Under the pieces are notes generated by a model. That model worked only from the letters and a program-made list of their open reading frames with translations. It was not told where the DNA came from and made no database searches. From positions 434,001 to 498,000 of the forward strand of contig NZ_VTPU01000001.1 in assembly GCF_008274785.1 (NCBI RefSeq): a DNA stretch of 64,000 nt. The letters run 5' to 3'. The stretch comes from Halomonas eurihalina (GTDB lineage: Bacteria; Pseudomonadota; Gammaproteobacteria; Pseudomonadales; Halomonadaceae). Below, one piece after another: positions 26,292 through 33,931 of this stretch (positions within the stretch are counted from its first letter, which is position 1; every line of letters starts with the position of its first letter). The translations under genes and the position numbers were made by a program.

Positions 26292-27008
26292 TCACCCCCC
26301 TTCTTCATGAGAGATCAAAAAACACCCATACTCATTGCAACCAATCAGAGCAGAACGAAACAACAAAATATTAAACTTTGAATAGCTTTCAATCGCCAAA
26401 TACAGCAGCATAACCCCAATAAGAAAAAAAGATAAATACATCATATCGCCCACCGGAGGGAAGTCTCTCGACTCCACTGCCGACATAAAGATTTCAGACC
26501 ATAAGTAAGCAAACCATGACCAACACAAAATCATGAATGCTCGGAGACTAATTATCCTGACCGTAACCCTTTTCTCGAAAAACTCGATATTTGACTTAAT
26601 AAGGTCAAGTCTTTCAGTGGAGGAAACGCCCTCTGATAACAAAAAATCAAAAACCACCTTGAGATACTCACTTCTCACACCACAAAAGCTATAGCTTGAT
26701 GGTGTCGAAAAAACCGAAACTAAAAGTGGAGCCATAAATGCAGAAATATAGAAAAAATCAACAGTATGCTTGCCCCCCTCCACTACCAATCCAGTAGAAA
26801 GCCAAGTAGCAACTAATAGTGACAGGACCCCAAGAACTGAAAACTTAACAAAATCTCTAAAAAATATATCCATCCCTTTTTTCAACGACCTTACAGGATA
26901 CCAAAACTCCCTTTTCAAAAAACCTACAATTTTTGATGAGGGGTAAGGAGCTTTAATAATCGCTCTCTCCAAACCACAAACAATCATTTTAGATAACTCA
27001 AAAGACAC
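26292..27008 (-). CDS. Four-TM membrane protein of unknown function
   Basis: 238 residues, low GC. Helices are predicted at FSVLGVLSLLVATWLSTGLV, FFYISAFMAPLLVSVFS, RAFMILCWSWFAYLWSEIF and MMYLSFFLIGVMLLYLAI, with a basic N-terminal region and a soluble loop between helices 2 and 3. The ATG is preceded by AGGAGATGGG. No family recognised. It stands alone between AbiE and the oriT/traJ remnant. Composition differs sharply from the host, which suggests recent acquisition. Confidence 0.6.
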   Translation of the reverse strand: MSFELSKMIVCGLERAIIKAPYPSSKIVGFLKREFWYPVRSLKKGMDIFFRDFVKFSVLGVLSLLVATWLSTGLVVEGGKHTVDFFYISAFMAPLLVSVFSTPSSYSFCGVRSEYLKVVFDFLLSEGVSSTERLDLIKSNIEFFEKRVTVRIISLRAFMILCWSWFAYLWSEIFMSAVESRDFPPVGDMMYLSFFLIGVMLLYLAIESYSKFNILLFRSALIGCNEYGCFLISHEEGG

Positions 27009-27367
27009 TTACCCATCTCCTAAAAAACAAAAAAACAAGCCACAACCCTCCATTACGAAACACAATTAAACCTTATTCCCTCCCTCTCTTCTTGGCCTAA
27101 CATTCTCCAACTCCAGTCACCTCCAGCAACTCCAAGAATTGTAAAACATAAATAAAAAAGCTTTTTTACATCCTTTATCACATTACAGAACCCACTCCTT
27201 CAAAGTCTGATAACAAAGCCACCTACAGAATAACGCCACTCCTGAAAGATATTTCAACCCCTTTAAAAACAACGCCTCTCATTATACACTTATTGATAAT
27301 ATAAAAACAATTCACATCGCCTCTCTATCGTAAATCGCGTATCGTTCCTCCTCCTCTTTCTTCAAAA
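27009..27367. other. AT-rich intergenic DNA, nothing supported
   Basis: About 360 bp of low-GC sequence between the four-TM gene and traJ. Possible promoter material for the four-TM gene; no repeats or frames stood out. Confidence 0.3.
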
Positions 27368-27745
27368 TCATCGCTGCTGCATCAGCACAGTTTGCATGAC
27401 CCTCCTCATTTCTTCCTGGCCCTCCTCAATCCTTTCCATAGCCACCTTGATCGTCTTTTCTATCTGGGCCTCGCTAAACTGCTGTAACCGCTCATCATTG
27501 CTAAGCCACATCTTCAACAAGCCCCCCAGGCGGCCCAAGTCTGCCGAAATTTTTGCCAGCTCATCGACTTTCTCGTAATCCAGGATGCCTCGCACCTCGA
27601 ACCCCAGCCCGAGCTGACGAAGGTAGGCCGCACTGGATAACCCGGCAGCCCTGGCTTGCGCTTCAATCTGCTCCTTCTCATCAGGCAGGCAGTAAACCTT
27701 GATTGGAGGGCTACTCTTCCGCGTTACCTGCTTTCCATCGTCCAT
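27368..27745 (-). CDS. traJ: TraJ-like oriT-binding relaxosome protein (IncP type)
   Basis: 125-residue relaxosome accessory protein. The N terminus MDDGKQVTRKSSPPIKVYCL is nearly the IncP TraJ pattern (K-x-S-P-P-I-K-V-Y-C-L-P-D/E-E). A ribbon-helix-helix domain (QIEAQARAAGLSSAAYLRQLGLG) follows, then LAKISADLGRLGGLLKMWL, also typical of TraJ. In RP4, TraJ binds an inverted repeat next to nic and recruits the TraI relaxase. The gene appears intact and reads away from the oriT immediately upstream, as in RP4. No functional traI follows, so it would need a relaxase supplied in trans. Confidence 0.88.
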   Translation of the reverse strand: MDDGKQVTRKSSPPIKVYCLPDEKEQIEAQARAAGLSSAAYLRQLGLGFEVRGILDYEKVDELAKISADLGRLGGLLKMWLSNDERLQQFSEAQIEKTIKVAMERIEEGQEEMRRVMQTVLMQQR

Positions 27746-27905
27746 CTTCTATTCGCTCCTGACTTGCTTTCCGCTGCGGCAGCAGCGACCAGCGGCGGCA
27801 GCCGCTAGCCTCGCAGAGCAAGATGCCCGTTGAGCACGAAGTGCGAATAAGGGGAAAGCGAAGTAGGAACCACCGGCTTGCCGGTGGGCCTACTTCGCCC
27901 ATCTT
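27746..27905 (-). other. oriT: RP4/IncP-type origin of transfer (oriT) and traJ leader
   Basis: Read on the minus strand this matches the order and sequence of the RP4 oriT. The TraJ-binding inverted repeat GCGAAGTAGG..CCACCGG-cttg-CCGGTGG..CCTACTTCGC (27859-27899) is perfect. Then come CCCCTTATTCGCAC and GTGCTCAACGGGCATCTTG|CTCT, where | marks the predicted nick (between 27819 and 27818), followed by GCGAGGCTAGC up to traJ. The RP4 nic consensus YATCCTG|Y appears here as CATCTTG|C. The traK side is missing. Confidence 0.85.
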
Positions 27906-27990
27906 GCCCGCAACCTCAGCCCGATTAATAACAGATCGAATACCAATATGATATCTATCCCTTCCCGATTAAATACCGACCTACTACAAA

Positions 27991-28155
27991 CGCCATAGAA
28001 TGGATAAAAAATCGCTGTAACAGCGGTACAAAGGGCCCACAGTCGGCAATGGATCGGTTTTCAATCGGGGTGCAATCGACTTTCAGAAGTATCTCGTACC
28101 CACTTCACTCCACAAATATCAACATGACACTTGAGGGGCAGCTTCCAGGCCCTGA
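27991..28155. repeat. ~160-bp imperfect direct repeat, copy 1
   Basis: Shares with 28600-28755 the blocks CGCCATAGA.TGGATA, CAGCGG.ACAAAGGGCCCACAGTCG.CAATGGA and ACATGACACTTGAGGGGCAG.TTCCAG, roughly 80% alike overall, with one ~15-bp insertion. No reading frame is conserved between copies. Nature unknown (mobile miniature element or duplicated transposase end). Confidence 0.6.
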
Positions 28156-28199
28156 TACGGCTTCACCTTGATTCAGCTCGGCAGTGGCCTTTGTAGCTT

Positions 28200-28360
28200 G
28201 AAGACAACTGCTCCAAGTCTCGGATCGCTGCCGGGGCGGGGACTGGGCCAACCATCCCTCCACTTCGTCAGCGGTCGCTTGGAGGCCTTAAGCGCATTAA
28301 GCGCATCCTTCCGGAAGGTTTCCCGACTTTCCTTATGCTCCACATACTGTTCGATACCTT
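28200..28360 (-). pseudogene. Frameshifted remnant of a CopG/RHH-type antitoxin
   Basis: Minus strand reads IEQYVEHKESRETFRKDALN, then after a frameshift DEVEGWLAQ, matching the C-terminal pattern of small antitoxins (T-F-R-x-D-A-L...E-V-x-A-W-L). The DNA-binding N terminus is missing and no toxin is adjacent. Dead gene. Confidence 0.4.
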
Positions 28361-28490
28361 ACGCATGAGTCAGTGCATCGAACTGCCAAGTCCTGAGTCC
28401 GCCCTCTCAGGTCACCGCTGAAACTGCAACGGTGGTGGTTGCGGTCTAGAATAAGGTTAAGATCGACGAAGATGGGGAGGATGAGACGCC

Positions 28491-28583
28491 ATGACATATC
28501 AGTATTTTCTGTTGTTTACCCCGGTTGTGATGGGAATAATTCTCACCATCGTCGTTCGCCGGATGACCCGACGCCATCACTAA
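28491..28583 (+). CDS. Possible 30-residue hydrophobic peptide
   Basis: MTYQYFLLFTPVVMGIILTI then a basic tail V-V-R-R-M-T-R-R-H-H and stop: one membrane helix with a positive C terminus, the layout of type I toxins and small membrane regulators. GGGGAGGA lies 11 nt upstream. Sits among dead toxin-antitoxin genes. Could be chance. Confidence 0.3.
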   Translation: MTYQYFLLFTPVVMGIILTIVVRRMTRRHH

Positions 28584-28599
28584 CCCCAGATTGCAGATT

Positions 28600-28755
28600 C
28601 GCCATAGAGTGGATACAGAACCCTGCAACAGCGGCACAAAGGGCCCACAGTCGACAATGGACTGGTTTTCAAACAACTTTCAGTGGTATCCCGAACCCAC
28701 TTCGCTTCACAAATAACAACATGACACTTGAGGGGCAGTTTCCAGTCCCTGAACA
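28600..28755. repeat. ~160-bp imperfect direct repeat, copy 2
   Basis: Second copy of the sequence at 27991-28155. The two copies flank the antitoxin remnant and the small hydrophobic peptide, suggesting duplication or insertion of a small element. Confidence 0.6.
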
Positions 28756-28759
28756 GCCT

Positions 28760-28960
28760 CTCCTGGTTAGCATTTCTACTCAGCAATGGACCTTGGCCGT
28801 GGTGGCGTTCGGCACCTGCAGGCAAACGGCAGGCGCTTTTCGTCGGCGATCAGCAGACGGTAGCGTCGAACACGGACAGGCCCATGGCCTCCAAAGCAGC
28901 GGTGGCACGCTCTTTGGTTTCGCTGTCGATGCGGGCTCGGACCACGGTATCAACGCTCAT
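28760..28960 (-). pseudogene. Frameshifted RelB/DinJ antitoxin remnant
   Basis: The N terminus is intact: MSVDTVVRARIDSETKERAT then AALEAMGLSVFDA, the RelB/DinJ ribbon-helix-helix. The frame then breaks and stops at 28849-28851. In the shifted frame RLLIADEKRLPF continues the normal antitoxin (R-L-L-L-x-R-V-A-D-E-K-x-L-P-F). No RelE/YafQ toxin follows. AT least one deletion inactivated the gene. Confidence 0.6.
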
Positions 28961-29073
28961 GGTTTTCTCACCTTTCTGATGTTGCTACGAAGTAGCTACA
29001 TTGTTACTGACATATGGGGGGCATCCTCACTTCGGGGTGATCTTCCTTGATCCAATGTCCAGCCTCTACCCGT

Positions 29074-29226
29074 TCAGCTTTCGGAGGCCGAATGACGACG
29101 GCGCTTCAATTCGGCGCGCATCCACACCGAAGCCACGCGCATCTCCTCCATCAGTGCATCGAACTCACTAGGGGTCAATTGACGTACAGGCTCCTCGTAG
29201 CCGTTCTTTATTCGCTTGTCAGTCAT
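29074..29226 (-). CDS. Small charged protein of unknown function
   Basis: 50 residues (MTDKRIKNGYEEPVRQLTPS onward), basic C terminus (LKRRRH). A strong ribosome site GGAGG lies 7-8 nt before the ATG, which overlaps the end of the upstream 80-residue gene by 8 bp, so the two are translationally coupled. Too short for the usual gene finders. Looks like a small plasmid stability or regulatory protein, but no family is recognised. Confidence 0.55.
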   Translation of the reverse strand: MTDKRIKNGYEEPVRQLTPSEFDALMEEMRVASVWMRAELKRRRHSASES

Positions 29227-29461
29227 TGTATTCCTCCATTCCTATCGCCTCCTGAAGGGCTACTTTAGCTACCACGAAATCGTCTTCTTTCGCTAGACCA
29301 GTTTCAGCCTGATAGAACAGTATCGTACACATGTTAGCGACAGCTTCAGCGATAGGTGACACCTGGTTAGCCGTTTCCTGGTCAATCCAGCTCATGGAAT
29401 CTAGTTCTGTCGCTACATGATGAACGATCCGGCTGACTTCGATATTATCCATTCCTTCCAT
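29219..29461 (-). CDS. Small acidic protein of unknown function
   Basis: 80 residues (MEGMDNIEVSRIVHHVATEL onward), acidic and helical, with no Cys and no membrane segment. It starts 65 bp after trbL, beyond a strong hairpin, and is coupled to the 50-residue gene. It occupies the position of trbM/trbN in IncP plasmids but resembles neither. Confidence 0.5.
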   Translation of the reverse strand: MEGMDNIEVSRIVHHVATELDSMSWIDQETANQVSPIAEAVANMCTILFYQAETGLAKEDDFVVAKVALQEAIGMEEYND

Positions 29462-29491
29462 GACTCACCTCTCTACCAGGTGGTTGTGGGA

Positions 29492-29523
29492 ATGCGGGCC
29501 GGTGTTGCCTCACCGGCCCGCAT
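29492..29523 (-). terminator. Strong hairpin after trbL
   Basis: Perfect 13-bp stem ATGCGGGCCGGTG / CACCGGCCCGCAT with a 6-nt loop, immediately after the trbL stop. No T-tract, so it may attenuate or protect mRNA ends rather than terminate fully. Confidence 0.55.
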
Positions 29524-29525
29524 GC

Positions 29526-31109
29526 TTACCGCTCTTTGTCCCGAAAGGCTGCGATTTCTGCCTTGGGGTCGAAGGCACTTTCACCGTCCTCAGCGCTGGA
29601 GCATTCTTGTCCACCAATACTGTCGCCATCAAAGGAAGTGGCCTTGTCATTAGAGCCACTGGAGTCTGAGCTGCCAGGGCTGGAGCTATTGGCTTGGCTG
29701 GATTGGCGAATCGCGTTGGCAACCTTTCCACCCATCGTTTGGTTAACGCGGTTCTGAGCGTTACCTTTCAGATTGTCCCTGGCCACCTGAAAGGTGCCTT
29801 TCGCCAGGTTGGCGCCAGTATCGGCTGCAATGCGCCCGGCACGGCTCATGCTGCCACCGGATGAGGATGATCCACCGCCATTGTCACTCCCCATCAAGGG
29901 AGCGGCCATGCTGTCGGTTAGATCATCCCCAAATGCTGACTTACCACTGGAGGGGCCGCCTCCCGACGGGCCAGCACCTGGTTGGCCACCCCCCATGGGA
30001 GGTGTCATGCCACCACCTCCGCCACTGAAGCGGGACATCACATCGCCGCCAGAGCTGACATTGTTCTGCGCAGCCTGAAACGCTGATTTGAGGGCTGACG
30101 CGCCGCCCGCTGCATTACTGGCCCCGGACATCAGGGCCTTCCCGCTCATGGCCGCCGCCGTCGACGCCACGCTCGCTGCGCCCATGGCTGCGCCCATGGC
30201 TGAACCAGTGCTTATATTCCCAATGCCGGCAGATGCGGCACTACCACCACCGGAGGCAATGCCAGCAACGAGAGGGGGGACCTTGTTCACCAGAAACAGT
30301 AGGCAAATAGACACAACCAACATTACCGCCAGCTCTTGGCTGGCCATGGTATCGCTCATCTGATCATAGTAGTGCTCTAAAAACGTCTTTCCTATAGCAA
30401 CTATCAGCACCATAGCCAGGAGCTGTGCAGCGATATTTAGTATCGACCTGTAGTAGTTGATCGCAATGTCCGACGTCCAGCGGGACCCACCAAAGCCTAA
30501 GAAAAAAACGCCCGCATATAGCAAAATCCATGTTGAGACTAACAAAAGCAACAAATTGACAGCTACAATCGCCAGAACAACAAGAATAGCGATAGCCATG
30601 CCTTCCATTGCAATTTTTGTCCCAAACTGCCTCCAGCCCAGCTCTTTAGTGGCCTCAATCGTACGGTCATAGAGTTGAAACCCAAGATCAACGACCTCCG
30701 ATGGGCCTAGTTTCCCATTTGCAAGACCTCCCGCCTCGACTCCCAGATGTTGTAGTGAATCAACAATGGTGCCAGCAATATTGAGGCCAGACACGGCATT
30801 GGTCAGAATCCACCAAAAGAAGCCTGTAAAAACAATAAACTTGATGGCCTCTGCAAAAAACTCACCAAAATCGGCACGCCTGACGGCCATGATCCCGAAC
30901 GTCCAGACCATCGAGATGGCCACCAACATCCAAAATAGGCGACTAGCAGCACTCTCGATCGCCTCCGACCATGTTGAGGCTGACTCATAGAATCGATGCA
31001 AAACATCATTCATCACGCCACTACTGTTCAATTCTTGAGCTGACACAACCTCAGGAATCATAAGAGCAGCTATCGAAAGAACAAACAACCTGCAACCTAG
31101 TTTGCTCAT
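29526..31109 (-). CDS. trbL: P-type conjugative transfer protein TrbL (VirB6-like)
   Basis: Polytopic inner-membrane protein of the mating-pair-formation type IV secretion channel. Signal-like N terminus (MSKLGCRLFVLSIAALMIPE), then multiple helices such as LFWMLVAISMVWTFGIMAV, FIVFTGFFWWILTNAVSG and IAILVVLAIVAVNLLLLLVS. The C-terminal ~230 residues are Gly/Ser/Ala-rich and low complexity, as usual for TrbL. The start at 31109 is used because it begins the signal-like helix; seven earlier codons are open. Last of three remaining trb genes (J, K, L); trbB-I and the relaxase are absent, so it cannot form a channel alone. Confidence 0.88.
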   Translation of the reverse strand: MSKLGCRLFVLSIAALMIPEVVSAQELNSSGVMNDVLHRFYESASTWSEAIESAASRLFWMLVAISMVWTFGIMAVRRADFGEFFAEAIKFIVFTGFFWWILTNAVSGLNIAGTIVDSLQHLGVEAGGLANGKLGPSEVVDLGFQLYDRTIEATKELGWRQFGTKIAMEGMAIAILVVLAIVAVNLLLLLVSTWILLYAGVFFLGFGGSRWTSDIAINYYRSILNIAAQLLAMVLIVAIGKTFLEHYYDQMSDTMASQELAVMLVVSICLLFLVNKVPPLVAGIASGGGSAASAGIGNISTGSAMGAAMGAASVASTAAAMSGKALMSGASNAAGGASALKSAFQAAQNNVSSGGDVMSRFSGGGGGMTPPMGGGQPGAGPSGGGPSSGKSAFGDDLTDSMAAPLMGSDNGGGSSSSGGSMSRAGRIAADTGANLAKGTFQVARDNLKGNAQNRVNQTMGGKVANAIRQSSQANSSSPGSSDSSGSNDKATSFDGDSIGGQECSSAEDGESAFDPKAEIAAFRDKER

Positions 31110-31119
31110 AACGCCCCCT

Positions 31120-31371
31120 TTAAAAATCATCTTTCGGGCTGGCCTTAAACTCCCACTCGCGCACCTCTTCCTCTACTTGATATGACCGACATGCATCCTC
31201 AAACTCACGCCTAGCGTTATCATTAACTATCTCACCAAAAATTTTTTGATATTCGTCACCTGTACATGCTTCCCGACTTGGCTCCGGAACCTCGGCATTA
31301 CCACCTTCACACCCTGCAAGGAGAAAGGTGCTCAGAAACAAAATAAAAACAGTAGATTTCAGTTTCATCAT
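31120..31371 (-). CDS. trbK: TrbK-like lipoprotein (entry exclusion)
   Basis: 83-residue lipoprotein between trbJ and trbL, the position of the IncP entry-exclusion protein TrbK. The signal MMKLKSTVFILFLSTFLLAG is followed by the lipobox Cys (LAGC). The start at 31371 overlaps closely with the trbJ stop (31379), indicating coupling. Its last residues, VREWEFKASPKDDF, resemble the last residues of TrbJ, which is unusual. Exclusion could still work with TrbJ retained, but this is inference. Confidence 0.7.
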   Translation of the reverse strand: MMKLKSTVFILFLSTFLLAGCEGGNAEVPEPSREACTGDEYQKIFGEIVNDNARREFEDACRSYQVEEEVREWEFKASPKDDF

Positions 31372-31378
31372 GCACATC

Positions 31379-32146
31379 TCAAAAATCGTCTTCCGGACTA
31401 GGCTGATATTCCCAATCACGCAGTTGTTTTTCACGCGCCTCCCCTCTGGCTAGCGCATCTAACTCGGCAGCATTTTCCGTTGCAACCGCCGCTTGTTGAG
31501 CAACAAACAGCCCACGCAACTGCAAGAGCTGATTGGCCTGTTGACTGGCGATCTGGTTCGCGTACTGGATCGCCTCCATTTGGCCTTCCGCTCCTTGGGC
31601 CGCGGCCTGTAGGCGCTCAAGTTGTTGAGCGTCCCGCTGTAGGCTCGCTTGTTGCTGATCGATGCCCTGGAACAGCGCATCATTGGCCCGTTTCTGTGAT
31701 TCGGACGCCAGGCGACGAACCTCATCCAGTTGCTCCCGCTGGGATTCTGTACAGTTCCCAGGGCTACTAAAGCACGGTGAAGAGCGGTAGTAGTTGATAT
31801 CCTGGAATCGCTCGAGGTAGCTATCCAGGTCCCCCATTTGCTGTTTGTAGTGTTTCAGCGTGTTGGTGGCTGCCACCAGGTCGTTCATCGTCCGCTGCGC
31901 TTCATCCCAAATGTAGGCAGCCGGGACCAGCGAATTTTTCAGTTGCAACTCATATTGATGTAACTGCTTACGGTATTGATCAATCTGCTTTTTCGTTTGC
32001 GCGATATTCTCCATCGCGGTCATGGTGGTTTGCGTGATGTTCGCAACGTCAACAGTGGGGATACCGCTCGAGTAAGCCGGCATTGTGAATGTGGCAAGCG
32101 AGAGCGCTATGACCATTTTATTTGATAACAAATTAAAAACCTTCAT
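31379..32146 (-). CDS. trbJ: P-type conjugative transfer protein TrbJ (VirB5-like)
   Basis: 255-residue periplasmic component of the conjugation channel. Signal peptide MKVFNLLSNKMVIALSLATF ends at PAYSSG. The mature protein is largely coiled coil, with ENIAQTKKQIDQYRKQLHQY and a Gln-rich helix near QQQASLQRDAQQLERLQAAA as in TrbJ/VirB5. Two Cys lie in SSPCFSSPGNCTES. It starts the surviving trbJ-K-L block. Upstream lies a plasmid-type HTH gene instead of trbI. Confidence 0.85.
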   Translation of the reverse strand: MKVFNLLSNKMVIALSLATFTMPAYSSGIPTVDVANITQTTMTAMENIAQTKKQIDQYRKQLHQYELQLKNSLVPAAYIWDEAQRTMNDLVAATNTLKHYKQQMGDLDSYLERFQDINYYRSSPCFSSPGNCTESQREQLDEVRRLASESQKRANDALFQGIDQQQASLQRDAQQLERLQAAAQGAEGQMEAIQYANQIASQQANQLLQLRGLFVAQQAAVATENAAELDALARGEAREKQLRDWEYQPSPEDDF

Positions 32147-32344
32147 AGTCAGACCTGATCACCTCAACAAATAAAACCATAACCAATGGTAATCACTGTT
32201 CGATTATCATCGTCACTAGACTGTCGTCCTGACTAGTGCGGTAATGACCTTGGCGACACCGAAGCCCGGTCTTTTATCTTACAAAAATTACGATGTCATC
32301 GACCTACTTTCACCCTGCTCCCCGGATAAAATATAGAGAGTTCT

Positions 32345-32659
32345 CTAGGTCCAAACTCCGGGCGTATCAGTCACCAACCAGACTGTTCTCTGGTATTGCC
32401 CATGCTCCCCGCGCACCTTCTCCATATATAAATACCCCGCCTCCTCCAATTCTCTTAACCCTGTCCGCGTGGCATCTCTACCAGTTTTTTTCTGCTGTGA
32501 TAAATGGGACAGACGAAGTTTCCAATTATCCGGAAGAGACAATATATAAGTCAGAAGCCCTAAGGCTTTCCAGGAAAGCTTAGGATCTTGAATAATCTCG
32601 TTTGGAAGAGTCGTAAAATTTGAACGAACCCTTCTCAGAATTATTGCTTTCTCATCCAT
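32345..32659 (-). CDS. Plasmid-type winged-helix protein (replication-associated)
   Basis: 104 residues. Start MDEKAIILRRVRSNFTTLPN and LSWKALGLLTYILSLPDNW form the helix-turn-helix region found at the N terminus of plasmid replication proteins and phage DnaT/O-like proteins. RDATRTGLRELEEAGYLYME is the recognition and wing part. The start at 32659 begins the conserved domain; an ATG 46 codons upstream would overlap the preceding gene. It lacks a C-terminal domain, so it may be a stand-alone regulator or a shortened replication initiator. Confidence 0.6.
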   Translation of the reverse strand: MDEKAIILRRVRSNFTTLPNEIIQDPKLSWKALGLLTYILSLPDNWKLRLSHLSQQKKTGRDATRTGLRELEEAGYLYMEKVRGEHGQYQRTVWLVTDTPGVWT

Positions 32660-32669
32660 TGAATACCCC

Positions 32670-32882
32670 TCATGACCTTTCGATAAGCTCCGCGACTTCA
32701 CTCGCCTGAAAGTATACTCTTCTCCCCACCTTTCGCTTCGCTGAATTCCACCGCAATGCAAAATCAGACTGGCCTCGCAATGCAATCCGTAGGCCATCAG
32801 GGCTTCTTTTTAGCAGCTCTGACAGGTCACTTAGTGATAGTAAAGGTCCATAGCGTTCCAACAATTGCTCTTCAATACTCAT
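32670..32882 (-). CDS. Small helix-turn-helix plasmid protein
   Basis: 70 residues (MSIEEQLLERYGPLLSLSDL onward). The pattern LSLSDLSELLKRSPDGLRIAL followed by KVGRRVYFQASEVAELIE is an excisionase/MerR-like HTH seen in plasmid accessory genes next to replication genes. Eleven bp upstream of the winged-helix gene, so co-transcribed. Possibly autoregulatory; the KorB operator at 32989-33003 lies about 110 bp upstream. Confidence 0.6.
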   Translation of the reverse strand: MSIEEQLLERYGPLLSLSDLSELLKRSPDGLRIALRGQSDFALRWNSAKRKVGRRVYFQASEVAELIERS

Positions 32883-32988
32883 AACCTCCTCCCAACAACC
32901 CAAGCTATTCTCACACTACTATTATTTACGACAAACAAATCGAAATTTCAAGGAGCAATATAGAAAATCAAGCAAGAGATTTCTTTCG

Positions 32989-33003
32989 TTTTAGCCGCTA
33001 AAA
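32989..33003. promoter_or_regulatory. KorB operator (O_B) site 1
   Basis: Contains TTTAGCCGCTAAA, an exact match to the IncP KorB consensus TTTAGCSGCTAAA, extended by one pair each side. Upstream of the small HTH gene. No korB is in the window. Confidence 0.7.
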
Positions 33004-33062
33004 TTTTATCCGTTATATCGAGACACACTATATCCAATATCTGACTACTTCACTGTGCCTTC

Positions 33063-33203
33063 TTAGATTGAATACGCCTCGCGGTTGGTGAGCCTAATCT
33101 TGCCCAACCAGCGCTCCTTGCTCTGTTTACAGGTGATGTGGTTCACCAGCCCGGCAGAGTCAGGCTTACCTAGCGAACACAGGGGGACGTGCTTAACAAG
33201 CAT
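33063..33203 (-). pseudogene. traI: N-terminal remnant of IncP-type relaxase TraI
   Basis: 46 codons starting MLVKHVPLCSLGKPDSAGLV, which aligns with RP4 TraI (M-I-A-K-H-V-P-M-R-S...). The rest, KERWLGKIRLTNREAYSI, matches E-R-L-G-H-V-R-V-T-N-C-E-A, then a stop. The position of the nicking tyrosine (Y22 in RP4) is His here. Everything downstream, about 680 residues, is missing. Not functional as a relaxase. Confidence 0.7.
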
Positions 33204-33219
33204 CGGTTCCAGCACCAAA

Positions 33220-33234
33220 TTTTAGCGGCTAAAA
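33220..33234. promoter_or_regulatory. KorB operator (O_B) site 2
   Basis: Contains TTTAGCGGCTAAA, an exact KorB consensus match, 17 bp upstream of the traI remnant start. Confidence 0.7.
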
Positions 33235-33587
33235 AAACACAACCTCCCTTGGCTGCACCACGTGTTCAACACCTGATACTTCATGGGGTCATTCCTTCCT
33301 GGCGTACAATAACGGCGAATGCCGTTCATCTAAGTAGTTATTAGTCTTAGTATTTTCTACCCTCTATCTTTTCTACCCTCTGTATTTATTAGAACTGGAT
33401 TTTCCGCCTACGGACTATCCGGAGTCTGATTTGCCGCATTCGGAAAACCCGAACGTGGTGGATCAGTCTCATAGTCGCCTTGACGATCAGTAACTAGCTC
33501 ATGTGGTGCACATCTCGCAAAACAAAGGCGGAAAAAATATTTACCTAACATCTAAATACCCCCCCATCAGAGCAATCCACCTAACGG
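33235..33587. other. Non-coding plasmid-derived DNA
   Basis: No gene supported. TTTTCTACCCTCT occurs twice about 17 bp apart (near 33352 and 33369), an iteron-like pair that might belong to a former replication origin. Confidence 0.3.
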
Positions 33588-33602
33588 TTTTAGCAGCTAA
33601 AA
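33588..33602. promoter_or_regulatory. KorB operator-like site 3 (variant centre)
   Basis: TTTTAGCAGCTAAAA: same arms as the two KorB sites, but A at the central S position, so a degenerate or weaker site. Confidence 0.5.
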
Positions 33603-33628
33603 TCTTCGCTAAACAGCCCCTCCGCAGC

Positions 33629-33661
33629 AGTAATAGTAGTAATAGTATTACTACTATTACT
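33629..33661. repeat. Trinucleotide-based perfect palindrome
   Basis: AGTAATAGTAGTAATA, one central G, then its exact complement: a 16-bp stem made of TAG/TAA triplets. Able to form a cruciform or hairpin. No gene attached; 33662-33931 holds only a weak minus-strand frame. Confidence 0.6.
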
Positions 33662-33931
33662 ACTACTCCAGGAATCAAATGCCTTTCAGCATGACACAAT
33701 CTATATCAGTCGCTATCGACCATGCTCCAGCTGCAATAGCAGCCAGCCATCACTTCCTGGCGTCATAAACAAGGGTGGTTGGTACTCAAGGAATTTGATC
33801 AGCAGTCCCGTTCCTGGTGGCCACCAGCCAAGTGACTGACTACAGGGCGCCGTCAACCTTTTCCGTAAGCACAGCCTATCGCATGGTACTTTACAAATGC
33901 GGCGGCATGGCGATGCCAAAAGGACAAGCGG

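Noticed and set aside
33352..33381. Iteron-like TTTTCTACCCTCT pair as a replication origin
   Set aside because: Only two copies and no initiator gene adjacent with certainty; mentioned as a feature note but not claimed as an origin.
33713..33919. Minus-strand frame with KRLTAPCSQS, slightly like the TagO segment TVRATPYSQS at the window end
   Set aside because: About 20 bp of similarity only, no wider alignment by eye; could be a degenerate copy but not supportable.
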